Positions 16,432 to 26,526 of a stretch of DNA of 64,000 bases are shown piece by piece. A program made the translations under genes and the position numbers. The notes below the pieces were generated by a model. That model was not told the origin of the DNA. It saw only the letters and a list, made by a program, of their open reading frames with translations, and did not search any database. Source of the DNA: Argentina anserina (Eukaryota > Streptophyta > Magnoliopsida > Rosales > Rosaceae); contig NC_065874.1 of NCBI RefSeq assembly GCF_933775445.1, positions 10,063,001-10,127,000 of the forward strand, read 5' to 3'. Position 1 is the stretch's first letter; each line of letters starts with the position of its first letter.

Positions 16432-17335
16432 AGGCCAGTTTGGGATTGCTTTTGAGCCCTGCTTTTGGGTCAAAAGCAATTCTGGGTGAAATGAATGGCG
16501 TTTGATAAGACTCACGTAATCGATTTTAGGAAAAACAAATGCCTCAAGAAGCTAGTTTAGAAGAAGTAGCACCCACCCAGCTTTGAGAATTGCTTCCGAA
16601 AAAACACGGAGCTCATTTAATAAATTTTATTTTAAACCTTTTTTTGCCCCTGTTGTTTTACTTAAAATTACAATTAAATAGTCACCACAACCCTATTTCT
16701 CTAACCAACCCATTTCATTACTCCACATCCTCATCTTGTACCTCAACTCCACAGCCTCACTTTGTACCATCTACCAATCGTCCAATTGTAGTATTGTACT
16801 GAATAGATTCTAGGAATATGTATAGGCAACACATGTATAATTAGTGATGGATAATATCCTTCTGTAAGAAGAATATGAGTACTCATTTGTGCAAAAGTGC
16901 ACAAGTATATACAACTTACATTAGAGAAGAGATTGCACACTAGCTCTTTAGAATATGATCGACATCATTGTGTACATAATTTGTTCTCTGAGCTTTCCTC
17001 TGTTAATTTGTAGGATTGCAGGCACAATTGATGGTGATCAAGTTCAAGAGGTAGCAAAATTTGCAAATAAAAAAAACTTAGGTTTATTATATAACTTTTA
17101 AACTGTTGAAAATGATACGTTATAATTTAAATAATTTAATAATATATATGTCTATTTTAGTAATTATATCACTATAACCAAACATTCAAAATTGTTTTTC
17201 GGTCACACAACAATTTTCAGAACAGTTTACCAAACACCTCAGCTGATTCCTCTCACAACAGTTTCAAAAACAATTCTGCTCACAGCAGCTTTAAAAACAA
17301 TTTTGCCCACAGTACAACAATGTCAAACTGGGCCT
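16432..17335. mobile_element. hAT-like non-autonomous element with terminal inverted repeats
   Basis: Left end AGGCCAGTTTGGGATTGCTT and right end (read inward on the - strand) AGGCCCAGTTTGACATTGTT form imperfect terminal inverted repeats. The flanks tactctca (16424-16431) and cagtctca (17336-17343) match at six of eight positions, as expected for an aged hAT target duplication. The interior is AT-rich with a motif resembling 'acaattttgcccacag' repeated near the right end, and encodes nothing recognisable. About 0.9 kb long. Confidence 0.62.
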
Positions 17336-17711
17336 CAGTCTCAATCCATTATTAATTGACTTTTCCTCAAATTATATTATTAATTTCAACATCAGTTCAT
17401 AGCTCGCTTGTGCGTAATTAATTAAATTACTAACATTATTTGTAATTCCACGCAACTTACCTGAATTAGTACCCCAAACGTAATTCTCCTACGTAGATAT
17501 ACCTAGCCAGCTAGCTACATCACCATGTATAATAAAACATAAACTATTCCTGAATATGAATAATACATGTTACTATCAGTGATTATCTAATCAATTAAGT
17601 AATTAAATTTTTCATCCCCGATCGACTGAATTGATTTAGCGGTTACACATTTATTCTAAACTTACCGAGTATGCAATACATCTTGATGAGAACGTACCCG
17701 AGGAGCTTAAT

Positions 17712-18457
17712 TTATAGTTTGAGATAATCAAGAAAAGATTTTCCTTGAAGCTTACGTGCAAAAAAGGCTTTGGTATAGTCTTCCACTCCGATCCTTGTAT
17801 ATGCAGCAGGTGTTTGTTCAGTGATCAAGCTCGAGGCTGGTCTAATTTCACCATCAAATCTGGGGTTACAAAATGTCGCAATCGAGAGTCTTTCTTTCTC
17901 TGAGTTTACTATTGCTCGATGCTCAATGCTACGATAACTCCCATTTGTTTTGATCTGCCATTAGTTCAATTTATATGTAACAAGGTGAATAGTTCTCAGT
18001 AGGTAATAGCGTTATGTAACAAAAAGGTTAGATTACCTCCAGAGCGTCTCCAATGTTGATAATCAAGGCTTCAGGAAGTGGCTTAACAGGAACCCAAATC
18101 CCACCCTTCTTGATTTGGAGGCCATCCATTTCATTGACTTGCAGGAGGATGGTGAGGCCTGAGGCATCCGAATGAGGAGTAAAGCCGATGGCTTTCTCCG
18201 GCTGAGGACATGGAGGGTAATAGTTCATTCTCATGGACTGCATTCCATCTTCAAATAACTCGGTCAATTCCTTGGCATCAAGTTTCAAAGCGTGTTCCAT
18301 TTGTGTTAGGATAGCAATGGCAAGGTTATTCAACTCCAGTGAGTACATCTCCAAGGTATCTCTGTTCATATAACATATGTGTCTTTTTAATATATAGTCA
18401 CGTACCTAGATGGCTAGATTATCATTTATTTATCAATAATGGCATAATCCAATACGC

Positions 18458-18500
<43 letters not shown>

Positions 18501-19341
18501 TTGAAAGGACCAGGGAGCTCCGGGAATAAGTGAGGCTTCCTCATCTGGACAGGAAGTGTGGTCATGAAGAAAACGTCAGCCCAATCAAGTTTTTGCTCTT
18601 CAGAAAGTACAAAGAGTTGCCCAAAACCCTCCATGTCTTCTGGACGCTGCCAAAACCGTTGCTTCTCCTCTATTGAAAGGTTGAAGAAGTCTTGAATATC
18701 TGTCTTAATTTTCTCCAACAAAGAAGAGCTCACCCCATGGTTTACCAACTGCTAGTAAGATACAATTTAAGAATATAGCTACTAAAGAGAACAACTACAA
18801 ACTTTGTTACAAATGAAATCATTTTGTAATGACTATATATACACTAAAATCAGCAAACTAAGAAAGATTCATAGATAAAATTGATTGTGATATAGTTAAT
18901 AAGACTTTCAAATTCAAAATGATAGATGCTAAGAGTTTTAGCTTTAGATATGTCTAAAGAGCACGTTGGAACGTACGTATTAAGTATTACTTGATACTTG
19001 AATGTATTGAAGAAAAATGAGGAACGTACCTGGAAAAAACCCCACTCTTTGCAAGCCAAGTGGAGTCTAGCTAATTCATCAGACTCATGAGAACTGTTCG
19101 CTTCGTCCCGAGAAAGCAGTTTCTTGAAGTCGATGGCTGGTATTTCGGGTTGTACATAACTCCGCGCATCATCGGAATCGATCTTGTTTACTTGGTCTCG
19201 GGCTTCACTGCCGTCGAGATCTTGCTGTACATATCTGGGTGGAAGGGTGGTTATCGGCTTCTTGGCTAATTCTTGGACAGAAGGAACAAGATGAGATACA
19301 CAGCATAGCAAGCTGCTGCTCTTTTCCTTAACTACTTCCAT
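17712..19341 (-). CDS. 2-oxoglutarate/Fe(II)-dependent dioxygenase, SRG1-like
   Basis: Four exons on the - strand (19030-19341, 18501-18748, 18037-18361, 17712-17954) have GT-AG borders and sum to 1128 nt, or 375 aa, normal for the family. The DIOX_N segment contains [11 protein letters not shown] and LPPRYVQQ. The catalytic domain carries the iron triad H250-x-D252 (TPHSDASG) and H307 (SIEHRA), with the 2-oxoglutarate-binding pair R317-x-S319. These soluble enzymes hydroxylate, demethylate or desaturate specialised metabolites and hormones; substrate cannot be told here. The closest family name is SRG1 / codeine-demethylase-like. The start at 19341 (MEVVKEK) fits the family; an in-frame ATG at 19485 would add 48 unusual residues. 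Intron 2 carries a GA repeat abutting its donor. A broken second copy lies at 44627-47811. Confidence 0.92.
18460..18499. repeat. (GA)n microsatellite inside the dioxygenase intron 2
   Basis: About 19 GA units in a row end directly at the splice donor of intron 2 (- strand donor GTTCTC). The second dioxygenase copy has a much longer GA run at the same place, so this repeat is ancestral to the duplication. Confidence 0.9.
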
Positions 19342-20327
19342 GGCTTTTGCCCCCTTTGGTTTCCCAGCAGTGGTTCTTCTTTGTTGGCATGAATATGAAT
19401 GATAAATATTTGTTTTAATTGTTATCTGAGAGTTGGTTAAACTGATGAATAATCTGGCACGTAGTTTGGATTTTCGAAGGAGCATCTACTGATTTTTTTT
19501 TTCCGATGGAATATGAAACAGATATCAGAGTCCCACAACTCCCACACACAGAATATCATTACTTAAATTGATATTGCGATATTTCCTCCAAAAATCCATG
19601 TGAATGAGGTGATCCTGTACGTATCAAGGTATCCTGGGAGTCCTGGCTAGTGTGCAACCTCTTCTAATATCTGGACTTCCGTGCAACCTGGTCGATCTCC
19701 TACCACCCATATTCGATCCACAACGCAAAATCTGCAAAGGTACTGGAAATGGTCAAAAGAAGAGGGGAGCCATTTGCCCATTTTTATAAAATGGATTGAA
19801 TCTTCCCAGTAAGACGCTACTTGGGAATTATTTTGCTAATGATCGATACCCATAATGATCATTTAACATACAAAAAACACCTTAATCTAACATGGATGAT
19901 AGATCACGCTGAATTATGTTGATGCTGACTTAATTATTGACTGTTATAACTTTGTTAATTAGTCAGATTTTCTACGTGCTTAACATATACATATGTAGAT
20001 TGGTTGGATATTATCGGTCATATGGTGTTGATTAAATATTGTGTTATTACCATTATAATTTTTATATATTAAAAATTATTTTGAACTATTTTATAGTCTA
20101 AAAAATTGACAAAATAAATTGTGGTTATTAAAGTATAGATTTGACAATACAAGGTATATAATTTTGAACAATTTTCATATTATCGCAAGAGTGTTAGTTA
20201 ATATGATAAACAATTTTTTACTTTTGATCGGGTAACATGCTTCATTTTATTAATTCATTAAAATAAAAAAGTGCAAGTACGGACGACCCCATTTGTTTAT
20301 TCTCTGTTCCTTTTCTATCATTACGAG
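19342..20327. other. 5' flank of the dioxygenase gene, no further gene
   Basis: About 1 kb of non-coding DNA upstream of the dioxygenase start. The segment around 19880-20010 has a diverged second copy at 26290-26430 (shared phrases such as gttgat/cctgacttaatt and ttagtcagatt). No TATA box could be chosen with confidence. Confidence 0.4.
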
Positions 20328-21148
20328 GAATTATTATGGGTAACCGTTACATTGCTGAGCTGGTGTACCCGGCCAATAAGGTTGTGACACGTACACACCT
20401 TTTAAAGTTAGAGTTGACTAGCTTGTTTCATGGTTCACTCCATCCGATTCTTCAGCTTCTGCAGTTATAGAAGAACTCTTTTTCTTTATACTTGATGGCA
20501 GATTGATCATCCTTCAGAGTTCTTCTTCGTCTTCATCAATTTTAGGTATTCCAAATAACTAAAATCTCCATCAATCATCAATTCAGCAAAAATTTGAGAT
20601 CTTCTACGATGGAGAAAGAAACTTTTAAATTAATCTCAATAATCATGTGCACCTCAATTATGGTTGGTATTTGGGGTAACTCTTTGCTGTGTTGGTAATT
20701 TCCAACAAGATAATTGTGATGCTGCAATCATAGATCTTGCGGGAAAAAAGTTTTGATTCTATAATAGTCACAGTGGTGCTCGGCAGTCGGTGGTGGAGGA
20801 AAGATGAAACTCAATTCTACTATTTTTTAGAGGACTAAATCTCTTTAAATGAACCCAGACACTACTTGAATTTGGCTTGATTGTCACGATTAGCACAGTG
20901 GATGGTTATAGATTGGTTTGTAAAAATGTGGTCTACTGGGGTATAAAAATAGATGGAAGATTTGAGTTTCCCTCATCTCCTTCTAGAGAACTTTGAAGTT
21001 TGAACAAAAGTGTTCACGGCAAATTCTCAGGATGTTCACGGCAACCATTAACACCGTTAATAGTTTAGTAGGTAGTATGTAAGAAAGCCACATGTCGCAG
21101 CCTTATTGGCCAGGTACACCGGAAATGTAGGGGTACACATAATAATTC
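20328..21148. mobile_element. Inverted-repeat element (MITE-like), about 0.8 kb
   Basis: The first 60 or so bases (starting gaattattatgg) reappear in inverted sense at the right end (gaattattatgtg read from 21148), sharing the core ggccaataagg. No clean target duplication is seen: cattacgag on the left and atcattatt on the right. There is no coding capacity. It sits upstream of the intact P450, whose start codon is 450 bp further on. Confidence 0.6.
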
Positions 21149-21597
21149 ATCATTATTATTATTAATAAAATTTTACTATGGTTAAGATACCAAACACATG
21201 TCAGTATATGAGAGGGTGGTGATATGACCCTGAATCCAAAAGTTCTACCCCCTACCTACAGGAGTTTGCGCATGGAAGGCATGAACAATTATTCATTAAT
21301 TTTATGTGTCGTTTAGTAAGCTAGCTACACATGTTTCTTTTCTTGTTTGGACTGAAACTACGCACGAGTTTTCAGTGTATGTTAATTTTTCCGAGTTTTC
21401 GATGAAAGAAACAAACTTCAAAATTTGTTTATTAATACATTTCATGCACATTTAAGTGGAAAAGCTAGGCGGCTGTGGTGGTTGTTAGAGAGCTAAGTGA
21501 GAGTGGAAAACGGGCACATTTGAGTAAATTTCCATCTATAAATGAGGCCGCAACTTATCTAAGAAATATCCAGATTTCAAGTGCTGTCCCAAAAGAT

Positions 21598-23283
21598 ATG
21601 GCAATGGCTAATTTGTTACCCCGGTTGAATCAACTAGGGCAAGAGCTACAAAGGATCACCACTCCCTTCCTTCTTTTTTTGGTTTCTCTTCTCTTGCTTT
21701 CCATTTTTATTTTGTTTTCATCTTCCAAATCAGGTTCGAAACTCAAGTCACCGCCATCTCCAACAAAGTTGCCACTAATTGGAAACCTTCATCAGCTAGG
21801 CACACTCCCACACCGCTCGCTGGGCAATCTGTCTAAGAAGCATGGCCCTCTGATGCTACTTCACCTGGGTCAAGTTCCAACATTAGTTGTTTCATCAGCA
21901 GAAATGGCCAAGGAAGTCATGAAGACCCATGATTCTGTCTTCTGCAGCCGCCCCAAATTAACAGCTACAAACAAATTAGTGTATGGAGGTTATGACATCG
22001 GTTTCTCTCCTTATGGGGAGTACTGGAGACAACTTCGCAAACTTTCTGTTCAGGAACTTCTCAGCGTCAAAAGAGTGCAACAATTTCAGTATGCAAGGGA
22101 AGAAGAAGTTGGTGAGATGGTAAACAACATTCGAAAAGCTTGCCGCGGCCAGTCTCCTATTAATCTAAGTGAGATGTTGATAAGAGCCTCCGGCAACATA
22201 ATGTCTAGGTGCGTTCTTGGACGGAAGATTGTAGGTGAAAATGGTTGTTGGTTTGGAGAGTTGTCAAGGACAGTAATGACTCAATTAATGGTTTTTAGCG
22301 TGGAAGATTTCTTTCCTTCTTTCCGTTGGATTGACAGTCTCACAGGACTTACTGCAAGGTTGAATAAAACCTTTGTCAAAGCAGATGGATTTCTTGATCT
22401 CTTGATTGAAGAGCATAGGACTGCAAATAAGGAAGTTGATTCCAAGGACTTCGTGGATATTCTCCTCCAGTGTCAAAAGGATAGCATGCTCGACTTCAAA
22501 CTTACTCGAGACAACCTGAAGGGCATCCTATGGGTGTGTCCCTCATTCCCTAAAAAATTTTGTATATACAAATTTGATATCTTTATTATAAGATTAAAGA
22601 GGTTGTTAGATGGCTTTCCCATTTAGACTATGAACTTATTATTATCATTGGCCATCTTTTTACAGGACATGCTCATTGGGGGAAGTGATACTTCTTCAAC
22701 TGCGTTGGAATGGTTAATGGTAGAGCTGTTGAGAAATTCAAATGTAATGGCCAGACTCCAACAAGAAGTTAGAAGGGTGGTGGGGAAAAAGGCAAGGGTG
22801 GAAGTGAGTGATATAGAACAAATGGACTACTTAAAATGTGTCATCAAAGAAGCTCTAAGACTACATCCTCCAGGACCTCTTTTACTTCCCAGAGAAACAA
22901 TTGCAGCTGTGGAATTGGGAGGTTATCATATCCCTGCCAAAACAAGAGTGCTTGTGAATGCATTTGCAATCCAAAGGGATCCTGAACTCTGGGACAGACC
23001 AGAGGAGTTCCTTCCAGAAAGATTCGAGGGCCACTCAGTTGATTTCAAAGGGCAGGATTTCCAGTTCATAACATTTGGTGGAGGTAGAAGGGTGTGCCCG
23101 GGGATGAACATGGCGGTTGCTGCAGTTCAATATGAGCTTGCTAATCTTGTCTATTGGTTTGATTGGAAATTGCCTAGTAGTGAGAGTGTACTGGCCGAGA
23201 CCTTGGACATGACTGAAGTTTATGGTCTCACTGTCCGTAAAAATGCTCATCTTCATGTTGTGCCATTATTGTACTCACCTTGA
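21598..23283 (+). CDS. Cytochrome P450, CYP71 clan / CYP71 family
   Basis: Two exons (21598-22533, 22666-23283) joined by a GT-AG intron encode 517 aa, typical of CYP71 enzymes. Features in order: N-terminal membrane anchor (residues 23-41), proline hinge PPSPTKLP (52-59), oxygen-activation motif GGSDTS in the I-helix (317-322), ExxR as EALR (374-377), PERF (429-432) and the haem loop FGGGRRVCPG (449-458) with ligand Cys456. It would be an ER-bound monooxygenase using NADPH-P450 reductase. CYP71 members work in cyanogenic glucoside, terpenoid and phenolic pathways; the substrate cannot be told. The frame stays open upstream to 21475, but that part looks non-coding, so the ATG just before the anchor was chosen. 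A broken inverted copy lies at 13271-15247 and a hairpin element starts 75 bp past the stop. Confidence 0.93.
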
Positions 23284-23357
23284 TCCCTCCAGTACTCATA
23301 GGTCTTATGCTTTATATGTCCTCCTAATCTGCTATTGTGTTATCATATTTTACAATA

Positions 23358-24426
23358 GAGTTTTTTTCACCAACAGTCCCTCAATTCTGGTGTACCTACC
23401 AATGTGATACCTCAACTCTTAATCGTACCAATGTAATACCCAGACTCTAGTATTGCTATCATTGAAGTACTTCCGTCAGTTTTTTTCAACTTTTCCGTTA
23501 TCTTGGTGACGTGGCAGGTACGTGAGGCCCACAAAGAGGGTTAAAAGACAAAATTAACCTCATCTGAGAGGAGCAATGTTTTTCCCGCCATTTACCTTGA
23601 GAAAGACACCCAACAATTCCAATTTTGGCGCCAATTTTCACTCCATACTCCTTAATTTGTGTCTAATATCTAAACTAAAGAACTACCGCCAACCAGTCGA
23701 CCACAATCTGATAAAACCTAGATCAATCTCATTTTCTATTTTTACCCTAGCACTTGTTAAACTAACAGAATAAATATATAAATTTATATGAAACATCTCA
23801 TTTCCACAATCTCATAAGAATATAGAAACACATAACTTAACGAAATTCAACTACATGTACCATTAGTTCTTACAAGCAAAAATCATGGCAGATCAACATA
23901 AAAGGTGGCAACTAATGGTACTTAAACATGTATTTGAATTTCGTTAAGTTATGTGTTTTTATATTCTTATGAGATTGTGGAAATGAGATGTTCCATATAA
24001 ATTTATATATTTATTATGTTAGTTTAACAAGTGCTAGGGTAAAAATAGAAAATGAGATTGATCTAGGTTTTATCAGATTGTGGTCGACTGGTTGGCGGTA
24101 GTTCTTTAGTTTAGATAAGAGACACAAATTAAGAAGTATAGAGGGAAAATTGGCGCCAAAATTGGAATTGTTGGGTGTCTTTCTCAAGGTAAAGGGCGGG
24201 AAAAACATTGCTCCTCTCAGATGAGGTTAATTTTGTCTTTTAACCCTTTTTGTGGGCCTCACGTACCTGCCACGTCAACAAGATAACGGAAAAGTTTTAA
24301 AAAACTAACGGAAGTACTTCAATGATAGCAATACTAGAGTATGGGTATCACATTAGTACGATTAAGAGTTGAGGTATCACATTGGTAGGTACACCAGAAT
24401 TGAAGGACTGTTGGTGAAAAAAACTC
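23358..24426. mobile_element. MULE-type long inverted-repeat (hairpin) element
   Basis: The 1069-bp element is nearly one palindrome: arms of roughly 500 bp (23358-23866 and 23910-24426) are almost identical in inverted sense around a loop of about 40 bases. A perfect 9-bp direct repeat, tttacaata, flanks it (23349-23357 and 24427-24435), the hallmark target duplication of Mutator-like elements. The ends read gagtttttttcaccaacag. A 64-residue open frame occurs in both arms in mirror image and is only a by-product of the palindrome. No transposase is encoded. High arm identity suggests a recent insertion, and a transcript of it would fold into a long hairpin. Confidence 0.88.
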
Positions 24427-24435
24427 TTTACAATA

Positions 24436-25028
24436 AGAACGAACTGTCTCTATGACTCTATGCTACTGTAAATCCTCATTACCGACAAAAACCGAAAACG
24501 GATGTAGAGAGTATGCAGACGGTTGGCTGACAATTCATTTTGATATCATCATCGTAACTTTACTAACAATTTCGCACAAACAATTTTGATATCATCATCA
24601 GTAGCTTATATATACATATATCTGTGTGTGCGCGCGCAAGTGCATATATTTTGAAAATGTGATATGTGTTTTAATTAGACGTGCCAGGGCTTGAATAAAA
24701 TCCCCCATTCGGCCACCTTGGACACTCGAAAAAGCACTTGTGTTACTGTGAGCAACATGTACAAAGATAGGAATGCAAGAGTAGCAAGATTTCTTCGAAG
24801 CCTATTTTGCCTTCTTCTTCGTCACAGCAGTGTCTGGATGAACTTCACCACCGATCATGGTGGACCTCCGATCTCGATCTCTTTCGCCTTCTTCTTCATC
24901 GCAGCAGTGTCTATGAGGTGTGGTGTCACTCCGACGAGAAGAAACGGCGTCGCCGGTGTCTGAATCGTGGAAAATGGCGAAAATCCGGACGGAAAACCCG
25001 TCTGGACCTCTGCACCTGAGAAATTCTT
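24436..25028. other. Spacer with short low-confidence open frames
   Basis: No supported gene. The phrase ttttgatatcatcatc is repeated near 24539 and 24583. The part at 24780-25020 is less AT-rich and has overlapping open frames in three frames, but shows no recognisable domain or splice structure. Confidence 0.35.
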
Positions 25029-25055
25029 TATATATATATATATATATATATATAT

Positions 25056-25150
25056 CAGTCCATATCTATAATGAACCTTCACTCTGAAATTATAGAATGA
25101 AGTTCTAATTTTAACATATTTTTCGGTTAAATGTTTTCATCACAAGTGAT
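25056..25150. mobile_element. Partial copy of the adjacent MITE
   Basis: It begins cagtccatatct and then follows the same order as the left arm of the complete element at 25177 (caccttcactctgaaat-type segment, then a(t)tttttcggt), about 75-80% similar by eye, and stops after about 95 bp. A TA microsatellite lies on both sides. Confidence 0.6.
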
Positions 25151-25176
25151 TATATATATATATATATATATATATA

Positions 25177-25573
25177 CAGTCCCTATCCAGAGTAAAGCTT
25201 CACTCTGAAATTTCAGAGTGAAGTTCCAATTTTGGCACACTTTTAGGTCAAATTTTTTCAGCATAAGCGATTCAATATTTAGGTATGCTATTCAAGATCA
25301 TCTCTATAAAGTTTCATCCAATTTGACAATGATTTGAGCTTTCAAAATTGAGATTTACACGAACGGTTCACGTTGAACAGTTTTAATTCATTCATTGATT
25401 TAATCTAATTTCAATACCTTAACGATGTCCGAATTAGATGAAATTTTGTATAGATGATCTTGAATATCATACCTAAATATTGAATCGCTTATGCTGAAAA
25501 AAATTGACCGAAAAGTGTGCCAAAATTGGAACTTCACTCTGAAACTTTAGAGTGAACCTTCACTCTGGATAGG

Positions 25574-25578
<5 letters not shown>
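25177..25578. mobile_element. MITE with about 150-bp inverted arms in TA repeats
   Basis: Left end CAGTCCCTATCCAGAGT and right end (inverted) TAGTCCCTATCCAGAGT start two arms of about 150 bp that match at roughly nine positions in ten. The arms contain inner palindromes of the type cactctgaaa/tttcagagtg. The element is embedded in TA dinucleotide runs (25151-25176 and 25579-25618), so a TA target duplication is likely but cannot be proved. Non-coding. Confidence 0.78.
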
Positions 25579-25618
<40 letters not shown>

Positions 25619-25620
<2 letters not shown>

Positions 25621-26526
25621 CTTCAAGATAAAATCGTTTTTTTGATGATGGAGAATAAATTGAGTTCATTGATCAAGATCTCAAACTCAATAAGTCAATA
25701 ATAAGTTAAGTTTACTATCCGGAAGAATGGATACTGCGTGCTTAATTTGTTGAGACCAAAATAAATGTTGCCATTATATGCATTGGCATGAAACCCAATA
25801 GTGACAATACAATAATTAATCGAGTTAATGCATATAATTCTCCACGAGTGTATGTTCTGAATAATAGAAAATATGTCGTCCACAAGAAATCAAGTAAGGA
25901 GGTGAGCAAAATCGAATCCAGAACGTTTTGTGCAAACTCATGCGGGCTGACTCATTTTCATCGAGGATGCAATGACGCATTATAATGCATTGATATGGTA
26001 TCCCGTTTTAAGAACGAGCTAGATAATTAGCTGCAAAAGAACACGATTGCGATTCAATGACTTCACGCCTAACTTTCCTGATTCTGACCTCATGTCTAAA
26101 TGTACGTTTTCAGTTTTATGCAATTTATATTTATGCAGGAATCCTCTAGTTTGTGAATTTGCTTAGTTTGCTGGTAATTGCATATTCCGAAGAGGTGGTC
26201 TAACAATCAGGTCTTACAATGGAACTAAGTCACACTGTATATATAGATTTCATAAAGATCATTGACATAAAAACACGAACCGTACTCTAACATCGAACAT
26301 ACTTGATTATGTTGATCCTGACTTAATTCAGTTAATTGACTGTCATACGTTTGTTGATTAGTCAGATTTCTACGTACATAACATGCATGCAGGCATGTAC
26401 GTTGATATTGTCGCTCAAATGATGCTTCAAGCCTCTATGTTTTATTTTAGCATGACCGGATGGCATATGATGCATGTAAGATTAAGACTAAGCGATATAT
26501 TTAAAAAAAAAAAAAAGGATTAAGCG
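25619..26526. other. Spacer left of the CACTA element
   Basis: No gene supported. The interval 26290-26430 resembles the dioxygenase upstream segment at 19880-20010 and may be a remnant of a duplicated block. The three bases just before 26527 (gcg) are the CACTA target duplication. Confidence 0.35.

Noticed and set aside
23576..24208. Two mirror-image open frames encoding nearly the same 64-residue peptide
   Set aside because: They sit in the two arms of the inverted-repeat element and are a by-product of the palindrome; no start context, domain or host gene fits.
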